DNA from: Candidatus Zhuqueibacterota bacterium | GTDB taxonomy: Bacteria > Zhuqueibacterota > Zhuqueibacteria > Zhuqueibacterales > Geothermadaptataceae | Length of the DNA: 33,431 nucleotides | Assembly (NCBI GenBank): GCA_015491485.1 | Contig: WFVT01000382.1 | Coordinates: forward strand, 1 to 33,431 | Direction: 5' to 3' | Part shown: positions 17,336 to 26,951 of the stretch, in pieces | Numbering within the stretch: position 1 is the first letter of the stretch | Layout: every line of letters begins with the position of its first letter | The notes under the pieces: model-generated | What the model was told of the DNA's origin: nothing | Database searches by the model: none | The model's input: the letters and a program-made list of their open reading frames with translations, nothing else | Position numbers and translations under genes: made by a program

Positions 17336-18475
17336 CTATTTCATCATCAGCATCTTTTTTGTGGCTACCTGGTTTCCGCTGGTCAGGCGATAGAAGTACA
17401 CGCCGCTGGGAAGCGGGTTGCCAAAATCATCGCGGCCATCGAAAACGATTTTATACGTGCCCGCCTGTTGCATGCCCCAGACCAGAGTCCGCACGCGGCG
17501 TCCCATCAGGGTGTACACTTCCAGCGATGTGAAAGCCGGTTTGGTGAGGCTGAAGCGAATCACGGTTTCCGGGTTAAATGGATTGGGATAATTTTGATGC
17601 AGTTCAAAAGCATCCGGGATTCCCGGTGAAATGGTTTCCACCGGTGTGAGATCGCCGAAGCCCTGTACCACGACATCATCCACCAGAACCTCGTCGCCAC
17701 CTGGAGGGGCACCGAGGAGGGCAAACATGCAGAATTTGCCGCTCACCCGGGCAGCGGTATCCACGGCGGAGATGGTCCAGTCCTGAGGCTCATCGACCGG
17801 ATCACCTTCCCAGATTTTCGCTTTTAGCTTGTCTTCATACAGATAAAATTTGGCCCGGTACCAGACCTCCGGCTCAAAATCGAAATTCGTCGAGCCAAGG
17901 TAGGTCCATTTGGACGGGTCCAGCACGGCATAGGAGCCTTCATATTTCGCGATGTGCATCATGCTGGTATTGGGATCAAACATCAGCACATAGGCCGGTT
18001 GTTCGGTCGGATCCGAAACCGGGAACGGATCGCCGGTGGTGTCGTTTTGCGTCATTCGAGTGGCAAAGACAAAAATCGAGCCCTGGCGCATGTTCACCAT
18101 ATTGAACTGGAACGATACCACCTGATTGGGATGGCTGAAATTGTTTTGTTTCAGCAACTGTCCGGTCTTTACCGGATCACTCATATCCAGGACGGGGATG
18201 CCGTTGGTTTCGGCCACGACCGCGCCGACGACCGAATAACTTCCGGCCAATAAATACAGGTGCCCCTCCGGCGTTTGTTTGACCGCAGAGCCGGTTAAGC
18301 CGTCTTCTTCACCAAATCGGATCCAGCCTACATTCACCAGGCCCAGCGAATCGGTGTCCGTATCATCGAAATTATCCGTCCACATGGTGTCAACCGGCGC
18401 CGGATCCTGAGCCAGGACATGCCCTGCGCCGATTAAAGCAAACAGTACCAACCCTGATAACAGTTTTCGCATCAT
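17336..18475 (-). CDS. Secreted protein with C-terminal FlgD-like/T9SS type A-like sorting domain
   Basis: Signal peptide; C-terminal FELHQNYPNPFNPETVIRFSLTKPAFTSLEVYTLMGRRVRTLVWG...NPLPSGVYFYRLTSGNQVATKKMLMMK. Confidence 0.8.
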   Translation of the reverse strand: MMRKLLSGLVLFALIGAGHVLAQDPAPVDTMWTDNFDDTDTDSLGLVNVGWIRFGEEDGLTGSAVKQTPEGHLYLLAGSYSVVGAVVAETNGIPVLDMSDPVKTGQLLKQNNFSHPNQVVSFQFNMVNMRQGSIFVFATRMTQNDTTGDPFPVSDPTEQPAYVLMFDPNTSMMHIAKYEGSYAVLDPSKWTYLGSTNFDFEPEVWYRAKFYLYEDKLKAKIWEGDPVDEPQDWTISAVDTAARVSGKFCMFALLGAPPGGDEVLVDDVVVQGFGDLTPVETISPGIPDAFELHQNYPNPFNPETVIRFSLTKPAFTSLEVYTLMGRRVRTLVWGMQQAGTYKIVFDGRDDFGNPLPSGVYFYRLTSGNQVATKKMLMMK

Positions 18476-18506
18476 AACCCTCCTTGTGGTTTTTGGATTG
18501 ATGGAT

Positions 18507-19541
18507 TTAAAAGGAAAATTTCAGGCTGAAACGGCTGACGTCTTTAAAATAATTGGTGCTGCCGTAGGCATAATCGAGGGTGTAGTTCATACCAGCATAA
18601 CTGAAATTGATGCCCATGCCGAAAGAGTACGATTCCACATCGTGGTTGAATTTATATCCGCCGCGCAATGCGAATTTTTTCATGAGGATGACTTCACCGC
18701 CTACATACAATCGTTCCAGATTGTCGTTGGGGTTCAGGGCATCCACCGAGACGTTGATTTGCAAATTTTCATTGTCCGGCGCCAGCCAATCGGCAAGGTC
18801 AGCCGCCAGCCCCATTCGGATCACCAGCGGCATCTGAAACTCTTCGGCGTAGAATTTGATATCGGTGGAAAAATTCTGAAAAGCGAAGGCAAATGCAAGC
18901 GATTTGTAACCGGTGTAGTACAGGCCGCCGAAGTCGAATCCAAGGTGAGTGACCTTCCAGCGTTTGGTTTCGTACACGAGGTTTTCCTGGCCGGTCTCCG
19001 GATCCACCACGACATCCGTGGCATACGCGGCTTCGCCGAGGTCTTCGTGGGCGATTTTGACTTTGCCGCCGAAAGCAAAGCGGTCGCTGATGCGGTAAGC
19101 ATAGCTGATGCCTACCGCATAATCCTGAACAGCAAGATCGCCGGTGAGTTCGAACCCGCGCTCATCGATGCTTTTATCCACCCGGCGCGTGCCGGGAATA
19201 ACGCCGTAATCCATGTAAACGAGATCGATGCCTATCGTCCCCCAGTCGCCAAGACGGTAGGCGGCCCCGATGCCGTAAAGTTTGGTGTCCACCAGCCAAT
19301 TGACCTGATTGGCCACCAGGGCGAAACCTTCGATATCCGCCAGAGTGGCCTGATTGTAAAACAGTCCCTGAATACCGCGGACGCTGGCCACAGTGGCATC
19401 GCCCATGGCGTTTTCACGCGCGCCAAGGCTGATGGAGAGATAAGTCATTCCGGCCTGGGCGACTTTCTTTTTAATCGCAAACAGGTTTGCGGGCAAGGCA
19501 AACACCAGCAGCCAGAGCCATAGGATCGGTTGTTTTCTCAT
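18507..19541 (-). CDS. PorV/PorQ family outer-membrane protein
   Basis: SISLGARENAMGDATVASVRGIQGLFYNQATLADIEG motif and beta-strand-rich barrel with C-terminal FSLKFSF. Confidence 0.75.
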   Translation of the reverse strand: MRKQPILWLWLLVFALPANLFAIKKKVAQAGMTYLSISLGARENAMGDATVASVRGIQGLFYNQATLADIEGFALVANQVNWLVDTKLYGIGAAYRLGDWGTIGIDLVYMDYGVIPGTRRVDKSIDERGFELTGDLAVQDYAVGISYAYRISDRFAFGGKVKIAHEDLGEAAYATDVVVDPETGQENLVYETKRWKVTHLGFDFGGLYYTGYKSLAFAFAFQNFSTDIKFYAEEFQMPLVIRMGLAADLADWLAPDNENLQINVSVDALNPNDNLERLYVGGEVILMKKFALRGGYKFNHDVESYSFGMGINFSYAGMNYTLDYAYGSTNYFKDVSRFSLKFSF

Positions 19542-19613
19542 GATCGATCTCCGAAAAAATATGCTTTTTGACCTTCAAGCAATTTTGTGCTATCCTCGGT
19601 TAGCAAGCTCATG

Positions 19614-21689
19614 CTAACGGATAATGACAAATTTCCCGGATGTGGTTCCAAGATAATTGCCCTCTAGGTCCCATCCTTCGACCACATAAAAATACACGCC
19701 GCTTTTGATGATCTGATAACTGTCCGTGATTTGAAACCATGCCTCGTCGGCGGAATCCGGAATGGATTGCGGGTTAGTCGGATCAGGATGGTGGATGGTG
19801 GCGACCAGATCGCCGTGAACGGTAAAAATTCGGATAATGGCTTTGGTCGGTAGCCCCACGAAGGCGATTTGATCGCGAACTTCACGGTCTTCAATATAAT
19901 ATTGATCCCGCGGGCGACCGCCGAACGCAAAACCGGCTACGTGGTACGGATTGGGCACGACATACACCGAATCCAGGTCTTTGCGTGCGCCTAAAAACGG
20001 TGAAGCGCCGAATTGGTAATTCCGATTGTAAAACGGGCTGGATTCCAGTTTTTGCCCGGGGAATAAGCCGGTGGTGTTTTGGCTGCCGTCATCATAGGCG
20101 GTGACGTAATAAAAATAGGATTTGCCGCGTTCCACATCCCGATCGACATACATGGTGGTGTCCGGTTTACCGCTTTCGGCGGAATCCCAGATCAATTTGT
20201 ATTCATTCAAAAAGCTGCCCTCGGCTCGATACACGCGGTAGCCGGCGAAATCGAGCGCTCCGGTATCGGGGTCTTTCGCATCGGAGACGTCGTCCCAGGT
20301 CAGTACAATTTTACCCGGCCCGGAGTCGATGCGCAGTTCCGGAGAGGGCGGAGGATCCGGGATGTTTTCGAGACCGTTGCGCCATGCCCATTCCGCATGG
20401 GACGCGATTTGCAATAGCGAATCCCGGCCGGTTGCGATGAGCGCATTCTTTGCGGCATCGCCGGTGAGCCCGTTGAAAGTGAGGCTGCCGTCCTTCCAGG
20501 CCTGTCCGGCTTCAATCGCAAGCGGACGTGAAATGGAGCCGACCGCTTCGTAAAGCACGATTCGTATTTCCTCGCCGAAAGGTAAATCGTAGGGCCCGAA
20601 GGCAAACATGACGACCGGCGCCTGGATTTCCGGATTGGTGGGGCGCACATACTCGCCGGTATCCGATCCCTGACTTTGCACGCCGGAGGCGAGATCTTGA
20701 TACATGTCCTCTTCGCTGTAACTGCCGTGGGTTTTCAAATTGGACATCGGAAAGAAATTGACCGTATATGGCTGACTGCGGTCATCTTCCGGGTCGTTAT
20801 AGGCGCGGTCTGCGTGCAGGACGCCGATGCCGATATATTGCGTGGCCAGAAATTCACCGGTTTTTTCATCCGGATCGCCGGTGTCATCGATGATCTTGGT
20901 CTGGGCGTCGCCGTCGTACACGTACCACAGGCCGCGCAGGGTGTCACCGGGCTGATTGCCGTAATAGTGACACCACTCATCACGCTGGCCAACCTGCAGG
21001 TGACCGCGATCGCCGCTGGGGATGAGACTGTAGAAGAACCCGAAAAAGACGCCGGTCAGATCCTGCCGGGTCAGCTCCGCCGTGCTCGGATTCTCATCGA
21101 TGCTGCCGTTGTTTTTGAACGTGTACTCCATGATGATGTAGCTGTTGTGATTCTGATTGGCAAACGCATAGGTGCGGCGGGTGACCTGAATGCCGACATC
21201 CATGGCCCAGATGGTTTCGATTTGCTCGTCGGAGATCAGGCTGCGGCGACGCAGGATGCCCGAGCCGCTGCGCGGATCGAGAACACGAAATTCGCTGGCT
21301 CCATTGACCAGCACACGCGGACGTCGGTTCCGGAAGAATTTGCGGTTCCGGATTTTGGTGGTGTAGATCGGCGAATCGAAATTGAGGATTCCGTTCTCGG
21401 AAACGTATTTGCCCCAGAACCGTCCGTTTTTATCGGTAAAATTCTGCACGCCGATCCACAGTCCACGCCCTTCGAGATTTTTATTCCGCTGTGATGAAAA
21501 ATCACCCGCGGGGTAGGTCATCTGATTCTGCACCGGTGCATATTCGGGTAAGGCTTCGGTGGGAAAAAAAGAGTCCCACAGCCGGCCGATCTCATGCGAC
21601 CGGATTTGCCCGTGTCCGGTTTGCCATAGCAGCGCAACCATTAGACCAGCGAGGAAGATTGTCAAATGCCATCGACGCATAATCAACAC
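19614..21689 (-). CDS. Large secreted protein with fibronectin-III-like and FlgD-like C-terminal region, 691 aa
   Basis: Signal peptide; 'PPPSPELRIDSGPGKIVLTWDDVSDA...FAGYRVYRAEG...YFYYVTAYDDG' FN3-like; C-terminal VYVVPNPYHVAG...IRIFTVHGDLVATIHHPD...SGVYFYVVEGWDLEGNYLGTTSGKFVIIR. Confidence 0.75.
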   Translation of the reverse strand: MLIMRRWHLTIFLAGLMVALLWQTGHGQIRSHEIGRLWDSFFPTEALPEYAPVQNQMTYPAGDFSSQRNKNLEGRGLWIGVQNFTDKNGRFWGKYVSENGILNFDSPIYTTKIRNRKFFRNRRPRVLVNGASEFRVLDPRSGSGILRRRSLISDEQIETIWAMDVGIQVTRRTYAFANQNHNSYIIMEYTFKNNGSIDENPSTAELTRQDLTGVFFGFFYSLIPSGDRGHLQVGQRDEWCHYYGNQPGDTLRGLWYVYDGDAQTKIIDDTGDPDEKTGEFLATQYIGIGVLHADRAYNDPEDDRSQPYTVNFFPMSNLKTHGSYSEEDMYQDLASGVQSQGSDTGEYVRPTNPEIQAPVVMFAFGPYDLPFGEEIRIVLYEAVGSISRPLAIEAGQAWKDGSLTFNGLTGDAAKNALIATGRDSLLQIASHAEWAWRNGLENIPDPPPSPELRIDSGPGKIVLTWDDVSDAKDPDTGALDFAGYRVYRAEGSFLNEYKLIWDSAESGKPDTTMYVDRDVERGKSYFYYVTAYDDGSQNTTGLFPGQKLESSPFYNRNYQFGASPFLGARKDLDSVYVVPNPYHVAGFAFGGRPRDQYYIEDREVRDQIAFVGLPTKAIIRIFTVHGDLVATIHHPDPTNPQSIPDSADEAWFQITDSYQIIKSGVYFYVVEGWDLEGNYLGTTSGKFVIIR

Positions 21690-21711
21690 TCCTTTTCAAA
21701 GTTTGGCATGA

Positions 21712-24666
21712 TTAAAAACGATAGCGAACCCCCAGCACCCATATTCGTAGCTCGCCACGATAGAGCACTTTGGATTCGGTTCGCAAGAGCAACGGGTCGC
21801 TGACATCCTCACTACCGACTTTATCCGTCTTGCCGTTTTCATACAAATCATTGAAATAGTCTTCCCTTGCCGGTCCGTAGGAAGGGAGATTTCGGTATTT
21901 GCTCACGATGAAATTGCTGACATCCAGATAAACTTCCATATTCATGGTTTTGAAATCGAACGTGCGGGAAACCCGCAGATTGCTGCTGAAATAAGGGATC
22001 GTCTTGAAGACCACATCCGGCCGTTCAAGGCGGAATTTGCGGTTTGGATGCTCCACGCGCTGCGGGCCCTGATAAAAGACCTGCAGGCTGGCGCGGGTCC
22101 CTCCGAGGATGGAAATCCCGCCGAGTTTCGGACCGAATCCTTCGGGCGCGTGCAGGGTGATAACGCCGCGGCCGTAGGGCGCAATCTCGGTGATGTCGGG
22201 GCGCGGAATGCCTTTCAGCTCACCGTTGATGCCGACCTGGGGATCGTCGGTTACGATGGGACAGCAACTTCCGAAACGGGGCACGCGCAAGTCGGCCTGA
22301 CTCTTTTTGGTGATATTGAAATTCAGGAATCCGGTAATCCACCGGCCATACGGCTTGCGAATCTCGAATTCGATTCCACGGATTTCTTTGTACGCCCGCT
22401 GATCAGGCCATTCCATGATGAGTGACTGGTTGGAATGCGCATACACCATGCCGTTGACGACATCGTTGTAATCCTTATAATATGCGCCCACATGAAGCTG
22501 AAATTGATTGTTGATGCTGTGATCGTATCCAAGCTCATAGGCGATCGTTTTTTCAAAATCGAGGAAGATGTTGCCCATCCACTGAACGCGGGGGCGGCCG
22601 CCGTCGAGGGTGGTTGAGTACAGGCCTTCGTTAGGCGGCATTTGCACGAAATGGCCATAGTTGAAATAGATTTTACTCGATTCCGTCAGAGGAAAGCTCA
22701 CCCCGATGCGCGGGCTGATGTACGTTTTTGCCGCGGGGCGAACTTTCGGATAGGTGCCGTTCAGTACGGCTTCGTAAATGGCTTTATCGGAAGGCTGTTC
22801 CAGCGTGCGGGTGATGTCCGGGAACTCGCCGTTGGGATTGTAATAGTCCCAGCGCACGCCGATGTTGGCGATCATGCCTTTGAACTCGATTTTGTCCTGA
22901 ATGAACATGGACATCTCGATGGGCTGAACATGGTACTGCCAGATGAAACTCTGGGTGGGATCATCGTTCTTGTAATGCACCCGATCTTCTTTCAAATTGT
23001 TATAACGGAATTCAAAACCGGCTTTTAATTCATGATTCGAGTGAAACTGGTCGGTATAAGCCACACGAAAATCCGCGCGCTGACCGTAAGAGTTGTCCCA
23101 GGTGCTTGCCCCGCCGTACAGGCGATAACTGGAGGCAAGGTCATCCACGCCTTTCTCTTTGGGAATCCAGCCGGACTGCGGATCGAGGAATAGCCGGCCG
23201 CCAAAAACACGTCCTTTTTCTTCGGGGGATTCATTGGGCGTACCGAGATGATACTTTGTGTTGAAAAAGCTACTGTTGATTTCCAAAAAGCGGGTGGGGC
23301 TTATTGTATAAACGAAGCGGGCGCCAAGCAGGGTGGAGTAGCGGTCCAAAATCGGTTTTCGGAACGGATAAAATATCTCACTCGAGCCGCCGTCGTAAGA
23401 AATACGATCTTCCCCCGACCAGCTCGACGCGGAAAACGTTTGCGGTACGGTACGAACTTCCGAATAGAATGCCGATAACGTCAGCTTGGCGTTGGGGCCG
23501 AACTGATTGACGATTTTCAATGAACCGGAACGGTCATCAAAAAAGTCGCGGGGTTGCGGATAAACGAAGGGCCGCCGCTCATATCGAAGTCCCAGCAAAA
23601 AGCTGGTTTTCCATGGCATGAATTTCAGCGGGCCGTTCAAGGTAAAATCCAGATTGTGTCCGAGTTGATCGCCGTATCGGATGGGACGGTGCCGCCAGCG
23701 CCACAGTTCCCGGGCTTCTTCCGCGGTGAGATCGTTGTTTGGATTGGAATCATTGAGCAACTGTTCAGCGCGTTTCTTCCAGCCGATCCATTCGCGCACA
23801 ATGCGATACCGTCCTTCATAGAGAATGAGCGAGTCGCCTTCCATCGCGTTGGGCCCGTCATAGAGGCGATATTCCCAGCGGACTTCAGGGTCATAAATGC
23901 TGGGGCCCACATGACGGCGGCGCGCCGGTAACAGCTGATAATCAAAGGTGCCGTGAAACTCCTCTCCGGGATCTTTGGTAATAATATTGATGATTCCGGA
24001 ACGCGAAATGCCGTATTCCGCATTGAAGCCGTTGCGCATGATCTTGACTTCCTGCACCACCCCGGGGCTCACATTGAAAATCGGGCGGTTGAACTTCGCA
24101 TCCACCGTGGAAAATCCATCCACCAGTACGCCCACTTCGTAGGCCTCACCCTCGCGGATTTTGATTTCCCCTTCGATCAGGTTGCCGGTGACTCCGGATT
24201 GCAGGCCGATAATATCTTCCAGCCGGTTGGCAAAGGGCGTGGCTTCGTATTCTTCTTTGGTGATGTAGTTTTCCGTTCCCGATACGTCAACCTGCACGAG
24301 ATCGCGTTTGGCTTCGACCACGATCTCGCCGACTTCAATGGCGGTCTGTTCCAGAGCGAAATCCAACACCACCGTGCGGTCCACTTCAACCTTGACGTTG
24401 GTGCGCACTTCCGTGCGGTAGCCGATCATTTTCGCTTCGACGGTGTAAACCCCCGGAGGCACATAGAGAATCACAAAATTTCCCTGTGTATCCGTGGCGG
24501 CGCCCAGGGAGGTGCCACGAATAACCACGTTGGCTCCGGGCAAAGGCTCACCGGTCTGTTTATCTTTTACCGTTCCCCGGATTTTACCGGTTGTTCCTGC
24601 GTCGGCCGTACGGAATGGTAACAAGCCGGCGATGAGCAAAGAGAGAATCATCCATTTGGCCTTCAT
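21712..24666 (-). CDS. TonB-dependent receptor with N-terminal carboxypeptidase-regulatory-like domain
   Basis: GKIRGTVKDKQTGEPLPGANVVIRGTSLGAATDTQGNFVILYVPPGVYTVEAKMIGY; plug-like segment (LVDGFSTVDAKFNRPIFNVSPGVVQEVKIMRNGFNAEYG). Start at 24666 (MKAKWMILSLLIAG) preferred over 24705. Confidence 0.88.
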   Translation of the reverse strand: MKAKWMILSLLIAGLLPFRTADAGTTGKIRGTVKDKQTGEPLPGANVVIRGTSLGAATDTQGNFVILYVPPGVYTVEAKMIGYRTEVRTNVKVEVDRTVVLDFALEQTAIEVGEIVVEAKRDLVQVDVSGTENYITKEEYEATPFANRLEDIIGLQSGVTGNLIEGEIKIREGEAYEVGVLVDGFSTVDAKFNRPIFNVSPGVVQEVKIMRNGFNAEYGISRSGIINIITKDPGEEFHGTFDYQLLPARRRHVGPSIYDPEVRWEYRLYDGPNAMEGDSLILYEGRYRIVREWIGWKKRAEQLLNDSNPNNDLTAEEARELWRWRHRPIRYGDQLGHNLDFTLNGPLKFMPWKTSFLLGLRYERRPFVYPQPRDFFDDRSGSLKIVNQFGPNAKLTLSAFYSEVRTVPQTFSASSWSGEDRISYDGGSSEIFYPFRKPILDRYSTLLGARFVYTISPTRFLEINSSFFNTKYHLGTPNESPEEKGRVFGGRLFLDPQSGWIPKEKGVDDLASSYRLYGGASTWDNSYGQRADFRVAYTDQFHSNHELKAGFEFRYNNLKEDRVHYKNDDPTQSFIWQYHVQPIEMSMFIQDKIEFKGMIANIGVRWDYYNPNGEFPDITRTLEQPSDKAIYEAVLNGTYPKVRPAAKTYISPRIGVSFPLTESSKIYFNYGHFVQMPPNEGLYSTTLDGGRPRVQWMGNIFLDFEKTIAYELGYDHSINNQFQLHVGAYYKDYNDVVNGMVYAHSNQSLIMEWPDQRAYKEIRGIEFEIRKPYGRWITGFLNFNITKKSQADLRVPRFGSCCPIVTDDPQVGINGELKGIPRPDITEIAPYGRGVITLHAPEGFGPKLGGISILGGTRASLQVFYQGPQRVEHPNRKFRLERPDVVFKTIPYFSSNLRVSRTFDFKTMNMEVYLDVSNFIVSKYRNLPSYGPAREDYFNDLYENGKTDKVGSEDVSDPLLLRTESKVLYRGELRIWVLGVRYRF

Positions 24667-25284
24667 AGGAAATCTCCCATGAAAATGAACATTCAATGAA
24701 TTCATCCACGGTTTGAACCACCGAAATCAGCAGGCAAAGCTCAGATTCGCAAGCAGTCCCTATTGATGATGCGCATGAAAGCTCCGAAAGGTCGGATATA
24801 TAAAGACAAGAATTCCTTTCCCTACCCTCAGTTATGGAAGTGCTCGCCCCAATTGGAGAGGAAACGGAGACGGGCTACAGGCTCCTGCCGGAAGTGATCA
24901 CGATAGAACGGCTAATGAAAGTCGGTTGCTGAATGTTCGTGGAAATCAGGTTGCAACATGTCCATCTCCTCAAGCTGCGACGAATTGCTCGGTTCTATAC
25001 TCGATAAGTGCACCATTTCACCACGTGGAAAGGTTTTTGAAGCGGAAGGAAGAACCCAAACAGGATCGTACGATTGCGCGGCTCCAGCAGCCACGGATTG
25101 CGTCGAAGCGTTCCATTCGCCTGCGTTTTTTTGCCGGTTTGACGATGGCCGCAATAGGGCGCGACCGCACAATAGTTAATTGCGAAAACCAACAAATTGC
25201 TAATTTCAAAAAATTGTTGCGTTTTTGAAAAAATATGTTAATGAATTGCAGCGTTGTCAAGAAAAAAAGTCTCAATTCGGCGAT

Positions 25285-26640
25285 TTAATGAAAAATATAA
25301 ATTGGGTTGGTGTAGATCCAGGGAACCCATCGGCCGTCTAACTGCAGCGCTACTTCCCCCCGATAAATTCCCGCCTCCTGAACGGAGAACACGGCGGTGT
25401 ATGTGTGTCGCTGTTCTTGAATAACCACCCCGTTTTTGACAAGACGAATTCGCCCCGGAAGTGGGCTTTCGGCATGCAGTCGCAAATCCGGAGTAAAACG
25501 CAGGGAATCTCCCATCAGAGCGGCAAATTTCCCTGAACGTGTGGCGAAAAATTGAAAACCATCGGCCGAAGCCAGCGACTCGAACGCGATATAAGCGTGT
25601 CCCTGTTTTAGATGTTCCGCCAGTGCGCGCGGAGTCAGCCTGTCGGCCAGAATGTGGGTATTCACAAACCGGAAGGACTCGAAATACGGATCGATTTCCC
25701 ACTTAAAAATCCAGCCTGCCGTATCCGGCGGCGAAAAGAGCCACTTTTGCCACCATGCCGGTTGCCCAATGTACCACGTATCTGCATTGGGCCCCACCCA
25801 CTCGACGGTGCCAGGCTCAAACCATCGCGCCCGGATGTTTTGGTTGTTGTGAGCATCGTTGGCGGAAATCCCCACCACCCGGCGGCGCGTATTGAGGGAA
25901 TCCCAGAGGGCGAGAATACGGCGCTGTTCATCAAAAATGCTGCGAAAAATCCAACGATGATAGCGCTTTTTGTTGACAATGAGGTCTGGCAAAAGCTTCC
26001 ACATCGCTTCATCTTTGATGTCCGTGTGGATATTGTAGATTTCCATTCCCTGAAAATCGGGATTTCCCCAATGATGCGGCCGTTCTGAATGAGCGTAAAC
26101 CACCAGACCGCCGTGTTGCACCACGCGCCGGATAATCGAATCCGGCTCCATTTGCCAGTTGATGCAGAGAGAGTCCAGAGGCCATACCAGCATGCGCTGC
26201 TTTTCCGCCCCGGAGATGATCAAGATGTCATCAAACGTGCCGTGATAGCTGCGTGGAAAACAGTCGATATCGGTGCGGGGATGATCGGTGAAGAAAATAA
26301 AATCCAGCTCGGCCTGTTTCGCAGCAGGGATGATTTCCGCTAACACGCCGCGGCTGTCGTGAGACCATTCATTGTGAGCGTGGAGGACGCCTTTGAAATC
26401 GTTGAGTGAAGTCACCGGAGCAGGAGGACGCCGCGATGTTTCGAGCTCCGCCAGTTGACGCTCCAGGGACGGAAACGTCACCAGATTGCGGTAGAAAGCG
26501 GGGATCAGGACAACCAGAATGACAAGAAGGATTCCTGCTGCTCCCCATAACAATAGGTTCAGGATGGCACGGCCCCATTGATGGAGCGTTGACAGAATGG
26601 TTTTGGAAGAACCAGCAGGGTTTGACGACCGGGTCATCAT
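25285..26640 (-). CDS. Membrane-anchored PHP-domain (metal-dependent phosphoesterase-like) protein
   Basis: N-terminal TM (ILNLLLWGAAGILLVILVVLIPAF); PHP-like motifs KGVLHAHNEWSHDSRG, FIFFTDHPRTD, VVYAHSERPHHW, GISANDAHNN. Confidence 0.75.
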   Translation of the reverse strand: MMTRSSNPAGSSKTILSTLHQWGRAILNLLLWGAAGILLVILVVLIPAFYRNLVTFPSLERQLAELETSRRPPAPVTSLNDFKGVLHAHNEWSHDSRGVLAEIIPAAKQAELDFIFFTDHPRTDIDCFPRSYHGTFDDILIISGAEKQRMLVWPLDSLCINWQMEPDSIIRRVVQHGGLVVYAHSERPHHWGNPDFQGMEIYNIHTDIKDEAMWKLLPDLIVNKKRYHRWIFRSIFDEQRRILALWDSLNTRRRVVGISANDAHNNQNIRARWFEPGTVEWVGPNADTWYIGQPAWWQKWLFSPPDTAGWIFKWEIDPYFESFRFVNTHILADRLTPRALAEHLKQGHAYIAFESLASADGFQFFATRSGKFAALMGDSLRFTPDLRLHAESPLPGRIRLVKNGVVIQEQRHTYTAVFSVQEAGIYRGEVALQLDGRWVPWIYTNPIYIFH

Positions 26641-26951
26641 GGCTTTTGGGCTTCGGTGGGTTCCAACCGATCAATAGGTTGATTTTATTGCTTTGGAATT
26701 ATTTTTCACAGCCCGTCGGATGCTGAGTTTTGTCTGTCTTCCTGAATAACGGCTGAAAACGAACACGTCCGCGGGCTGTTGTGCGGAATTGAAACATGAA
26801 TACCCTGAATGAGGGCGCCGGGTGGTTACGTTTTAATCAATATAACCTTTTATCGGCCGATTAAATTAGTGTATGTGTCAGACGATACCAAGGAAAAAAC
26901 AACGAGAATCAATTTCTTCCTGACCGAATCCAACCAATTGAGCTACTTTAT

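Noticed and set aside
18486-19523. 345-aa plus-strand ORF
   Set aside because: Antisense to the PorV/PorQ-like gene; repetitive Val/Ile/Asp/His composition typical of antisense frames.
19599-19618. GTTAGCA-AGCTCA-TGCTAAC hairpin overlapping the stop of the 691-aa gene
   Set aside because: Only a 7-bp stem with no T-run, inside an apparent operon; not called as a terminator.
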